DNA of 16,982 nt from Hyphomicrobiales bacterium (GTDB taxonomy: Bacteria; Pseudomonadota; Alphaproteobacteria; Rhizobiales; Aestuariivirgaceae), in assembly GCA_013002595.1 (NCBI GenBank), contig JABDJG010000409.1, positions 1-16,982 on the forward strand, given 5' to 3'. Position 1 is the first letter of the stretch. Every line of letters begins with the position of its first letter. The notes below the pieces were generated by a model. That model saw only the letters and a program-made list of their open reading frames with translations. It did not search any database and was not told the origin of the DNA. Below are positions 8,454 to 14,644 of the stretch, in pieces. Position numbers and translations under genes: made by a program.

Positions 8454-9662
8454 ATGACAATCACGAAATTTACCGCGTTGCCGGCGGTCCTTCTGCTCAT
8501 GGCCGGTTGCACAACCCTGGCCGCAATCGATGAGACGTCGACCCCGTCGGCTAACCCCCAACTGGAGCGCATGTTGATCGCGACCACCCGGGCACGCTCG
8601 CTTAACCCTGGCGACCTGTATTCCGGCGAGCGTGGCGCGCGCCTGGACCATGCAAAGGTGACGGTGTCCATACCACCGGTTCACAAGGCGGGCACACTGG
8701 AGAAGCCCCGTTTTGGCGCGCCATCTACGGCACGACACTTCACCCTACATGATCGCGCCTATGTCGACAGCGAGGATGCTTTCAAACGCGCGGTCAATGC
8801 AGAACTCGCGGCACGCCCAAAAGAAAACCGCGATATTCTGCTGTTTGTTCATGGCTACAACAACGATTTCCGTGACAGCGTGTTGCATTTTTCCCAATTC
8901 GCCCATGATACCGGGTTTGCCGGCGCCCGCGTCTTGTTCAGTTGGGCGTCTCGAGGAAGTCCGGTAGAGTATTTTTACGACCGGGAAAGCGCGACTATTG
9001 CCCGTGACGGTTTTGAACGGACTCTGCGGTTGCTGGCACAAACCAACGTGCGCAAGGTGCACATCATGGCCCATTCGATGGGCAACTGGGTTGCCATGGA
9101 AAGCCTGCGCCAGTTGCAGATAAGTGGCAATGCGACACTGGGAGGGAAAGTCGGTGAGGTCATCCTTGCTTCGCCGGATATCGACGTCGATGTTTTCAAG
9201 TCGCAAATGCGCCGCCTTGGCCAACCAGTGAAACCCTACCATCTGCTTATTTCGCGTGACGACCGGGCGCTCAGTCTTTCGCAGCGGTTGTCGGGCAATC
9301 TTCCGCGCGTGGGCAATTTCTCGAACGACCGAGAAATCGCCCAGCTTGGGATTATCGTTTACGATGCAACCAGTGTTAAATCCGCCGGCAAACTGGGGCA
9401 TGCAAAGTTCGCCGACGCGCCGCAGATCGTGCAACTTCTCGGGCGCCGCCTCAGCAAGGGAAACGTCTTTGCCGACAACAAGCCAAAATTGTCCGACCGG
9501 CTACATTCGCTAGGCCGCAACGTTGGCAACATTGTTGTCACGACCGGCGAAATCGTGATCCATGCGCCGGAAACAGTATTGACCCGCCCGGAAGAAATCA
9601 TAGCCGCCCCGGTCGAAGTTTTGAACAAAACCGTCAAGGGCAGCAAGGGCTTTTCGAATTAG
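8454..9662 (+). CDS. DUF900 alpha/beta-hydrolase lipoprotein
   Basis: This is a 402-aa protein with a lipoprotein signal ending in the lipobox LMAGC (Cys19), so it is likely anchored to an envelope membrane. The central region is an alpha/beta-hydrolase of the DUF900 type: LLFVHGYNND (about 129-138, oxyanion region), the nucleophile elbow AHSMGNW with Ser208, SPDID with Asp242, and a candidate catalytic His316 in LGHAKFAD. The opening segment RMLIATTRAR is also typical of the family. The last ~60 residues are a polar C-terminal extension. The substrate is unknown; an esterase- or lipase-like role is inferred. The start at 8454 is supported by the lipobox position and a GAGG at 8440-8443. Confidence 0.87.
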   Translation: MTITKFTALPAVLLLMAGCTTLAAIDETSTPSANPQLERMLIATTRARSLNPGDLYSGERGARLDHAKVTVSIPPVHKAGTLEKPRFGAPSTARHFTLHDRAYVDSEDAFKRAVNAELAARPKENRDILLFVHGYNNDFRDSVLHFSQFAHDTGFAGARVLFSWASRGSPVEYFYDRESATIARDGFERTLRLLAQTNVRKVHIMAHSMGNWVAMESLRQLQISGNATLGGKVGEVILASPDIDVDVFKSQMRRLGQPVKPYHLLISRDDRALSLSQRLSGNLPRVGNFSNDREIAQLGIIVYDATSVKSAGKLGHAKFADAPQIVQLLGRRLSKGNVFADNKPKLSDRLHSLGRNVGNIVVTTGEIVIHAPETVLTRPEEIIAAPVEVLNKTVKGSKGFSN

Positions 9663-10074
9663 CGGTCGGCTGGCACACATATTCAGAAGTGGCAATTCGA
9701 TTGGTGGGCTGTTGGCGCCTGACCGTTAGTGGGAATTGAATTTGATTCCGACTGATACAGACGCGACACCGAAGCCCTGCCACGTTTGTGGTTGGAATGG
9801 GATTTTTTCGATGAGATGCCACCTTGTTACTGCTCTAGAACCCGATGACTGATAATATCCGTTGTTCAATTCGCCTTGCGATTTGGGGTCTGGATTCTGC
9901 AAATGGTTAACAAGGCAAAAAGAAATGCCCGGGTGTAAGCCGGGCATTTCCGCATGATGCCAGTTTCTGGGCGACTGGCTTGGCTGAGTTCAGCAACTCG
10001 CACGTCCAACATCGGGGTGTTGTCATGCTTTGCCTCGGTATTAAGCGGGGGCGGGGACCGAAGCTAATTGCCGG
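9663..10074. other. Intergenic region, terminator and a protein-like minus-strand tail
   Basis: No complete gene is seen. On the minus strand, frame 9726 to about 9850 reads like the end of an outer-membrane beta-strand protein, with alternating residues in FGVASVSVGIKF followed by NSH and stop. It cannot be extended into a convincing gene, and the terminator hairpin at 9923-9949 lies across its 5' side. It may be a remnant or chance. Confidence 0.3.
9923..9949 (-). terminator. Intrinsic terminator for the small exported-protein gene
   Basis: AAATGCCCGG (9923-9932) and CCGGGCATTT (9940-9949) pair perfectly around a 7-nt loop. Read on the minus strand, the stem is followed by CTTTTTG, a good U-tract. 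It is about 126 nt downstream of the minus-strand stop at 10075, so it probably ends the leftward small-peptide transcript. Confidence 0.8.
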
Positions 10075-10359
10075 TTATTCAGCGATCATGAATTCACCAT
10101 CCTGGATGGTCACGTTCTCATCACCTTCGAACTCCTGCTCGGCACCATTCGGCAGCTTGATCGTGCATCCTTGATCACAGATGTCCGTCAGGCTCTGTCC
10201 ACCAGGCAACTGAAGGGTCTGCAGATCAGCACCGCCTTCGCCAAGGATGACTTCTAGGCCATATTCGACCTCGTCATTATTGGTGAGTGTCAACGCGTTA
10301 GCTGTGCCTGCCATCATGGCCAGTGTGCCAAATGTGGCAGCAAGTACTTTCCAGTTCAT
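10075..10359 (-). CDS. Small acidic exported protein
   Basis: This is a 94-aa protein with a signal peptide (MNWKVLAATFGTLAMMAGTANA, cleavage about residue 22). The mature ~72 residues are acidic and Gly-rich with two cysteines close together, Cys61 and Cys65 (DICDQGC), which could form a small disulfide loop or metal site. GGAG lies 8 nt before the ATG on the minus strand, so the longer in-frame start at 10443 is rejected. It is preceded 43 nt upstream by a 37-aa basic peptide gene on the same strand and followed by a strong terminator, so the pair looks like one transcript. No known family was recognised. Confidence 0.78.
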   Translation of the reverse strand: MNWKVLAATFGTLAMMAGTANALTLTNNDEVEYGLEVILGEGGADLQTLQLPGGQSLTDICDQGCTIKLPNGAEQEFEGDENVTIQDGEFMIAE

Positions 10360-10402
10360 TTTCGGTCTCCAAGTATCGAAGCTGATTGCCTTGAAACTAG
10401 CA

Positions 10403-10516
10403 TCAGCCGTTTGCGGGTTTGGTCTGGACGGCTGGTTTGGCATGGGTGCCAGGTTTGCCTTCGGCGGCCTTGCCGCCTTTCCAGGTTTGTTTCGGTTTGT
10501 TTTGCTTCGGTTTCAT
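10403..10516 (-). CDS. 37-aa basic Lys/Pro/Gly-rich peptide
   Basis: The minus strand encodes 37 residues, with the ATG at 10516-10514 and TGA at 10405-10403. The peptide starts MKPKQNKPKQTWKGGK and has nine lysines and one glutamate, with no hydrophobic segment. A GGAG sits exactly 8 nt before the ATG (plus-strand 10525-10528). A candidate LysR-type promoter with its -10 at 10564-10559 lies just upstream, leaving a leader of about 36 nt. It is the first gene of a unit with the 94-aa exported protein. A strongly basic unstructured peptide could bind nucleic acid or an acidic partner, but function is unknown. Confidence 0.6.
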   Translation of the reverse strand: MKPKQNKPKQTWKGGKAAEGKPGTHAKPAVQTKPANG

Positions 10517-10534
10517 TTCGGGGGCTCCGGTAAA

Positions 10535-10549
10535 CAGCGACAATCGCTG
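10535..10549 (-). promoter_or_regulatory. Leader hairpin before the 37-aa peptide
   Basis: CAGCGA-(CAA on the plus strand)-TCGCTG is a perfect 6-bp stem with a 3-nt loop. It lies between the predicted transcription start (about 10553, minus) and the GGAG of the 37-aa gene, so it could stabilise the mRNA or influence initiation. Confidence 0.4.
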
Positions 10550-10558
10550 ATGGGGTGC

Positions 10559-10623
10559 ATATAGGGCCAATTTTCATCCCGGAAAAGCGAATTTAATTCG
10601 TGATTGGTATCGATATTTTCGAT
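10559..10623 (-). promoter_or_regulatory. Candidate LysR-regulated promoter P1 (leftward)
   Basis: Read on the minus strand: ATCGAA (10623-10618), N4, TCGATA (10613-10608), N10, ATTAAATTCG (10597-10588), then a possible -35 CTTTTC (10587-10582), 17 nt, and -10 CTATAT (10564-10559). The ATC-N9-GAT dyad would be centred near -64, where LysR-type regulators usually bind. The same arrangement recurs at 11968-12032 in the opposite orientation. It points at the 37-aa peptide gene and is divergent from lysR, a normal arrangement for this family. The second dyad CGAATT-T-AATTCG (10588-10600) could be the activation half. Confidence 0.6.
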
Positions 10624-10687
10624 AGACTAATATGCGTTGTTAATCCGTTAGTTGGCCGTTCCAGCGAGCTGATGAAGAGGCGTGATC

Positions 10688-11548
10688 ATGGATGTAACCC
10701 TTGCAAAGACCTTTCTGGCGGTGGTTGAAACCGGCAGCTTCGTCGAGGCGGCAAACCGGGTCTTTGTGACCCAGTCGACTGTAAGCGCGCGTATCAAGTC
10801 ATTGGAAGACCAGCTCGGCAAGGTATTGTTTGAACGAAGCAAGGCCGGCGCATCACCGACGCCGGCCGGTGTCCAGTTTCAAAAGCACGCCCAGGCCATG
10901 GTCAGGGTTTGGGAACATGCACGCCTGGAAATCTCGTTGCCTGAAGGATATGAGGCCTCGCTCACTGTTGGTGGACAATACAGCCTTTGGGAAGGCTATC
11001 TTCTTGAATGGCTGACCGTTATGAGACACAACTCCCCGCAGGTTGCAATTCGCGCCCAGGTGGGATTTTCCGACACCTTGATGCAAGACTTGATCGACGG
11101 GACGCTCGATCTCGGCGTGATGTATACGCCGCAAGGTCGACCGGGCTTTGAAGTTCAGATGTTGTTCGAGGATGAGCTGATCCTCGTCACGGGCGATGCC
11201 GCTTCAGATCAAATGCCGGTCACGAATTACGTCTTCATTGATTGGGGCCCGGAATTCAGAGCCGATCATGCTTTGAACTTTCCCGAAATATCGGTGCCTG
11301 GGACCTATCTGGAACTCGGTTCTCTGAGCATGCAGTATCTGGTCCAGAGCAAATCGGCCGGTTATGTGCCCAGACGGATCGCGGCGCAACATCTTAAAGC
11401 AGGAACATTAAAGCAGGTGCGAAAGGCGCCGGAGTTTTCTTATCCAGCCTATGCAGTCTATCCGAGCGATGCCGATGCAGACCTCTTGCAGGTGATGCTC
11501 GACGAACTGATGACGACAGCAGAAAGAATTGACGCGGAGACGCAGTGA
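10688..11548 (+). CDS. LysR-family transcriptional regulator
   Basis: This is a 286-aa protein. Residues ~1-60 form the winged helix-turn-helix (TFLAVVETGSFVEAANRVFVTQSTVSARIKSLEDQLG), and the remainder is a periplasmic-binding-protein-like effector domain (LTVGGQYSLWEGYLLEW..., then VQMLFEDELILVTG). It binds DNA as a tetramer and responds to a small-molecule inducer, unknown here. The ATG at 10688 was chosen because AAGAGG (10675-10680) is 7 nt before it; GTG at 10682 is too close to the RBS. It is divergent from the 37-aa/94-aa small-protein unit and overlaps the ridA remnant at its stop codon (GTGA). Two copies of a putative operator flank the regulator and the remnant. Confidence 0.92.
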   Translation: MDVTLAKTFLAVVETGSFVEAANRVFVTQSTVSARIKSLEDQLGKVLFERSKAGASPTPAGVQFQKHAQAMVRVWEHARLEISLPEGYEASLTVGGQYSLWEGYLLEWLTVMRHNSPQVAIRAQVGFSDTLMQDLIDGTLDLGVMYTPQGRPGFEVQMLFEDELILVTGDAASDQMPVTNYVFIDWGPEFRADHALNFPEISVPGTYLELGSLSMQYLVQSKSAGYVPRRIAAQHLKAGTLKQVRKAPEFSYPAYAVYPSDADADLLQVMLDELMTTAERIDAETQ

Positions 11549-11947
11549 TTGAAGGTCAAATTGTTGTCAGCGGCAATCCAATGGAAGACATCGTCTGATG
11601 CGTCCGCACCGTACGTGTCGGTCCCACACAACCATTGGCGGCACGGTGCCGGTTGATGCCGACGGGAAAACGTTTGGCATCGGGGACGCATCAGTACTGG
11701 CGGAAAGGTGTTTTGAGTTCATTACCGACGCGCTCAACCGCGCGGGATCAGGATGGCACGATGTGGTCAGGCCCCGAATTATTCCGTCAGACATCGATGA
11801 CTGGAAGGCAGCTGTGGACGTAAAGGCCAACTATTGCCGCGCCGCGAGGCTATACCAGTTGACACGATCATGCAGGATACACGGTTTGTGAACCCGGATC
11901 GGCTCGTGGAAATCGAGGGAGACGCCGTAGTGGCGACCAGCCCATAA
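11545..11947 (+). pseudogene. Decayed RidA (Rid/YjgF/UK114) family gene
   Basis: Three reading frames in order give one Rid-type protein. Frame 1 from GTG 11545 reads VSGNPMEDIV, then a TGA at 11596-11598 where family members usually have Gly, then VRTVRVGP. A shift at the CCC run near 11620 passes to the frame reading TTIGGTVPVDADGKTFGIGD and on through LNRAGSGWHDVV and SDIDDWKAAVDVKANYC. A second shift between about 11845 and 11857 reaches the frame ending VDTIMQDTRFVNPDRLVEIEGDAVV. Rid proteins are about 125-130 aa and hydrolyse reactive enamines/imines. The GTG overlaps the lysR stop (GTGA), so the gene was probably translationally coupled to lysR. An in-frame stop and two frameshifts argue against function, although sequencing error cannot be excluded from sequence alone. 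Confidence 0.85.
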
Positions 11948-11948
11948 C

Positions 11949-11967
11949 TTCAAACCAGTGGTTTGAA
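11949..11967 (+). terminator. 19-bp palindrome after the ridA remnant
   Basis: TTCAAACCA-G-TGGTTTGAA is perfect in both arms and begins 1 base after the remnant's TAA (11945-11947). As RNA it gives an 8-bp stem with a 3-nt loop. There is no U-tract; it abuts the LysR-type operator copy at 11968, so it could be a transcript end for lysR-ridA or an extra binding site. Confidence 0.45.
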
Positions 11968-12032
11968 ATCGAATTCTTCGATAGAACAGATCGATTAAAT
12001 TCGGTTTGCAAATGAAACGGCTGACACTATCT
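11968..12032 (+). promoter_or_regulatory. Candidate LysR-regulated promoter P2 (rightward)
   Basis: ATCGAA (11968-11973), N4, TCGATA (11978-11983), N10, ATTAAATTCG (11994-12003), possible -35 GTTTGC (12004-12009), 17 nt, -10 CTATCT (12027-12032). All spacings match promoter P1 at 10559-10623 exactly. The ATC-N9-GAT dyad would sit near -64. It points right, away from the ridA remnant, into a short stretch closed by a terminator-like hairpin at 12098-12120. Confidence 0.55.
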
Positions 12033-12037
12033 TTCAA

Positions 12038-12117
12038 TTGAGCAGTTGTGACGAGTTCACATTGGTCCTGACAACATTAACAGTAGATGACCAAATTGCA
12101 GCCCGGCTGCTCTTTTA
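12038..12117 (+). ncRNA. Possible ~80-nt short transcript
   Basis: This is inferred, not seen. If promoter P2 is active, transcription would begin near 12038 and meet the hairpin and T-rich tail at 12098-12120, giving about 80 nt. No Shine-Dalgarno-led ORF lies inside. A frame open from about 12000 to 12181 reads protein-like in part (TLTVDDQIAARLLFYF) but has no start with an RBS, so a small protein or a gene remnant is an alternative. Confidence 0.25.
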
Positions 12118-12120
12118 TTT
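12098..12120 (+). terminator. Candidate intrinsic terminator
   Basis: GCAGC-CCG-GCTGC (12098-12110) is a 5-bp GC-rich stem with a 3-nt loop, followed directly by TCTTTTATTT. The stem is short but the U-rich tail is good. Confidence 0.55.
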
Positions 12121-12327
12121 CTCAGTCTGCAACGGTGCACCCGCATTGCAGGTTGAAGGTCCCGGAAAGCATGTGAAATGACACGCGTTACACAGTTAGA
12201 AGGTCGCCGCTTTGAAAACTGGTATCGGCCAGTTCAAGGCCTGGGCGGTCTCGCGTCGCGATGCCTACAGCGTAAGCTCGATCAAAAATCGGCTGGTCGC
12301 GGATCGTGCTGTGAAAACGAGGAACTA

Positions 12328-12546
12328 ATGTCGGACTTGTGGTTTGACGGCTTTCCTGAGTTGATGGAACGCAAGCAAATCGTTCTAGCCCTGTATCAAG
12401 AGCATGACAAAAATATCGAGACTAAGCCTCAAACCATTCACCAGCGACCTGTGCCGCACGCTGTCAAAGTACACATGCAGAAGGGCAAACCTCCATCACG
12501 TCGCAAGAGGGCACGAGCGATTTCAAACATCAAGGCTGCTGCATAG
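12328..12546 (+). CDS. Possible small basic protein (weak)
   Basis: The frame gives 72 aa from the ATG at 12328, with GAGG at 12319-12322 five bases before it. The N-terminal part reads protein-like (MSDLWFDGFPELMERKQIVLALYQEHDK), and the C-terminus is strongly basic (GKPPSRRKRARA). A longer version from the ATG at 12178 lacks a convincing RBS and its first 50 residues look random. No family was recognised. The region from 11948 to 12747 otherwise contains only the regulatory elements listed, so this could be a short remnant, a real small protein or noise. Confidence 0.35.
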   Translation: MSDLWFDGFPELMERKQIVLALYQEHDKNIETKPQTIHQRPVPHAVKVHMQKGKPPSRRKRARAISNIKAAA

Positions 12547-12691
12547 GTTGGTTTCAGGACGGCCATAGACCCCCGCCTATTGGAACTGTCGGAAATACCG
12601 GAGTTGAATCACGCTTCTTCGGTGTGAGTTGTGCCGACGCTTTCAACCAAATCCACCTACCAGGAGCAACTGCCCCGGTCTTATCCAGGGC

Positions 12692-12720
12692 TTGGGCGCC
12701 CAATTGCTTTGCGCACGCAA
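12692..12720. promoter_or_regulatory. Two tandem palindromes upstream of the CBS gene
   Basis: TTGGGC-GCCCAA (12692-12703) is a perfect 12-bp palindrome, and 5 nt later TTGCG-CA-CGCAA (12709-12720) is another. Their loops are too small for RNA hairpins, which favours DNA-binding sites for dimeric regulators. They lie 28-56 bp before the CBS start codon. The regulator is unknown. Confidence 0.4.
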
Positions 12721-12747
12721 GGCCACCCCCAAAGCAGGAAACCGACC

Positions 12748-13179
12748 ATGAAAGTCGAGCGAATTCTAGATCTGAAAGGATCACATGCAGCTACGGTAAC
12801 GCCGGATGCCAAAATCTCAGCTGTGCTGGCTGCCCTTGAATCAGAAGATGTCGGCGCGCTTGTCGTGAGCACCGATGGGTTGCATATCGATGGAATCATC
12901 TCTGAACGAGACGTGGTCCGTGGATTGTTGAGCCTGGGGAGTAAGGTGCTCGACCATCAGGTTCATGAACTGATGAGTTCCGATGTTGTCACATGCACGG
13001 CGGATGACCACGTCGCTGCAGTGATGGCCCTTATGGACGACAGAAACATCCGGCACGTACCTATTACCAACACAGGAAAACTCGCCGGCATCGTAAGCAT
13101 ACGTGACATCGTCAAACTGAGACTTAATGAGGTTCAGGTCGAAGCTGACGCGATGCGTCAATACATCGGCACCGCATAG
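12748..13179 (+). CDS. CBS-domain pair protein
   Basis: This is a 143-aa cytosolic protein made almost only of two CBS domains: about 13-62 (TVTPDAKISAVLAALESEDVGALVV..., SERDVVRGL) and about 75-128 (ELMSSDVVTCTADDHVAAVM..., RHVPITNTGKLAGIVSIRDIVK). Each repeat shows the typical G-I/V-[IV]-[ST]-x-R-D end. CBS pairs bind adenine nucleotides and act as energy or redox sensors. Stand-alone two-CBS proteins like this are common in alphaproteobacterial stress and low-oxygen clusters. ATG 12748 is preceded by AGGAA at 7 nt, so the in-frame start at 12631 is rejected. The two palindromes at 12692-12720 are possible control sites. Confidence 0.9.
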   Translation: MKVERILDLKGSHAATVTPDAKISAVLAALESEDVGALVVSTDGLHIDGIISERDVVRGLLSLGSKVLDHQVHELMSSDVVTCTADDHVAAVMALMDDRNIRHVPITNTGKLAGIVSIRDIVKLRLNEVQVEADAMRQYIGTA

Positions 13180-13217
13180 CAGTAGTCAACCGGCGATTCC
13201 CAATGTCTGCCAAATTG

Positions 13218-13415
13218 TCAGATGGTGTGACACGAACGCCGCTTGCATGGCTTGAGTGAAACTATAGGGGCAACGGGCCAAGCCGCGCTCTTGTATATGG
13301 TTGTGGAGTTGATAACGCGCCCTGCGGCAACACCGCTTATGAGCATCACAACAAGGGCAGCGAACAAACAAAAGAGCACCCCGAGCAGCGTCGTATGCAT
13401 CACTTTCTGCGTCAT
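13218..13415 (-). CDS. Small single-TM protein
   Basis: This is a 65-aa protein on the minus strand with one strong transmembrane segment (about residues 8-33, LLGVLFCLFAALVVMLISGVAAG) and a short basic tail with two cysteines (KPCKRRSC). AGGAGG, a full Shine-Dalgarno, precedes the ATG at 13415 by 10 nt, which decides the start over the in-frame codon at 13451. No family was recognised. It is divergent from another tiny membrane protein at 13733, with a dyad-rich region between them. Short length keeps confidence moderate. Confidence 0.55.
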   Translation of the reverse strand: MTQKVMHTTLLGVLFCLFAALVVMLISGVAAGRVINSTTIYKSAAWPVAPIVSLKPCKRRSCHTI

Positions 13416-13732
13416 GGTCGTCAGCCTCCTTTCCGATCGAAACTTATTCAATCGCTAGCCGATAAAGGTCTTTTCAATTGTGGTATAGTGAATTTTATCA
13501 TCAGATAATATCGGTATTGCCGATGTATAAAATTGTTATGGAATGTCAAGCGGTTATCGCCCTCGAAATACGTAACCCTCTGATTGTAATGCGGAACTTC
13601 AAAGAGTTGGCAGTTGAAGTGGTTGGGGAAACCACCATGTGAGTCATCAAGGCTGACACAATGTCAGCTCACGCCGGTTTCGCCGGTGGGATGGCCTGTC
13701 GGAAACCGGTCTCATTGATAGTGGAGGCAACA
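13416..13732. promoter_or_regulatory. Divergent intergenic region with nested dyads and leader hairpins
   Basis: AT-rich overlapping inverted repeats: AATTTTAT (13491-13498) with ATAAAATT (13527-13534); TTATC-ATCA-GATAA (13495-13508); ATCGG-TATTG-CCGAT (13510-13524). Nearer the plus-strand gene, GCTGACA-CAA-TGTCAGC (13652-13668) is a perfect hairpin and CCGGTTTC (13674-13681) pairs with GAAACCGG (13702-13709), giving a structured leader just before GGAGG. Probable divergent promoter and operator region; regulators unknown. Confidence 0.5.
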
Positions 13733-13873
13733 ATGTCGCGAACTAACTACTCGTGGAACCATATGACCGTGAGGACGATGATTGTCGTCGCACTGGTCGT
13801 AGCGGCGGCCATACTGGTCGTCTATTTCATGACGCCAGAAAGTTTAACTACTGGTGGAGTGCCCGTTAACTAA
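13733..13873 (+). CDS. 46-aa single-TM protein
   Basis: This is a 46-aa protein with a polar N-terminus (MSRTNYSWNHMTVRT), one membrane span (about 15-32, MIVVALVVAAAILVVYFM) and a short polar tail. GGAGG (13723-13727) lies 5 nt before the ATG at 13733; the longer frame from 13661 overlaps leader hairpins and is rejected. No family was recognised, though tiny one-span proteins are often membrane-complex subunits or stress peptides. A terminator-like hairpin follows at 13920-13950. Confidence 0.6.
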   Translation: MSRTNYSWNHMTVRTMIVVALVVAAAILVVYFMTPESLTTGGVPVN

Positions 13874-13919
13874 CCGTCGCTGAAGCAACCGAGGCAGCTT
13901 TATGCGAGATCGATACCGG

Positions 13920-13950
13920 AGCCGGGTAGCCACTAAATAGCTGCCCGGTT
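13920..13950 (+). terminator. Candidate terminator after the 46-aa gene
   Basis: AGCCGGGTAGC (13920-13930) pairs with GCTGCCCGGTT (13940-13950), 11 pairs including two G-U, around a 9-nt loop; the tail is CTTTGG. It lies 46 nt after the stop at 13873. Confidence 0.6.
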
Positions 13951-14053
13951 CTTTGGGACAATGTGGTACAAGTTACAATGACTTGAGGAACGATATAGGT
14001 CCAACACAAAATATTACTGGTAGCCGATAATGGCACCGTTTGGAGCGCCGTCA

Positions 14054-14644
14054 GTGTTAAGAAATTCTATCCAAATCAAATGGCGCGCAGCGCTAATTGC
14101 GCTCGCCATGATTTATATCTCGAGCCCGATGTTTGAAAGATCAGCACAGGCTGCGGAATGCAGTCAGTCAGCGGTCGTCGAAAAGGCAGCGGGCGCGTTG
14201 ATTGAAGCCGCCCGCGCTGGATCGGCGGCCGGATTTGCCAAGGCGCTTGAGACCTACGCCGACATGAATGCAATTGCCCTGTTTGCGATCGGCAAACATC
14301 GCAAGGCTCTGCCGGCACCTCGCCAACAGGAGTTTGTCGCACTCACGACGAAGTTTGTCTCCCGCACCTTTAACGATTATCGACTGAAATTCAGAGCACA
14401 GTCGCTGACGGTGACAAGGTGCAATGGTGACAAGATAATCGGCAATCTGGAATTCCTCGGCGGCAAACCACCACAGCCGGTTACCTGGCGCATGAACGGA
14501 GGTCGAATTGCCGATATCAACATCCAGAACGTTTGGCTTGGCCAACTCCTGCGCAAGAATTTTGAGACAGTAATGGCGAAATCAAATGGGGACATTGATG
14601 CCCTGTTCACGCATATGAAAAAGCAGATTCAATCGGCGACCTGA
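14054..14644 (+). CDS. MlaC/Ttg2D-like periplasmic protein
   Basis: This is a 196-aa protein with a signal peptide (basic RNSIQIKWR, hydrophobic AALIALAMIYISS, cleavage about AQA-AE). The mature part resembles the MlaC/toluene-tolerance Ttg2 family: an alpha-helical N-terminal half with AALFAIGKHRKAL-like spacing before the RQQEFVALTTKFVSRTFNDY helix, a beta-sheet core with TWRMNGGRIADINIQNVWLGQLLRKNF, and a short helical C-terminus. MlaC carries phospholipid between the outer and inner membranes, but no MlaFEDB genes lie nearby, so the partner system is elsewhere. GTG 14054 was preferred because GGAG (14042-14045) sits 8 nt before it and the signal peptide starts cleanly; ATG 14030 has no clear RBS but is possible. 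Confidence 0.78.
   Translation: MLRNSIQIKWRAALIALAMIYISSPMFERSAQAAECSQSAVVEKAAGALIEAARAGSAAGFAKALETYADMNAIALFAIGKHRKALPAPRQQEFVALTTKFVSRTFNDYRLKFRAQSLTVTRCNGDKIIGNLEFLGGKPPQPVTWRMNGGRIADINIQNVWLGQLLRKNFETVMAKSNGDIDALFTHMKKQIQSAT

Noticed and set aside
9726..9947. 73-aa minus-strand ORF starting MPGLHPGISF
   Set aside because: Its first codons are the terminator hairpin read as protein, a common artefact of alphaproteobacterial terminator-like repeats.
12178..12327. Extended start of the weak ORF at 12328
   Set aside because: The first 50 residues look random and lack an RBS, and another frame there reads equally well.
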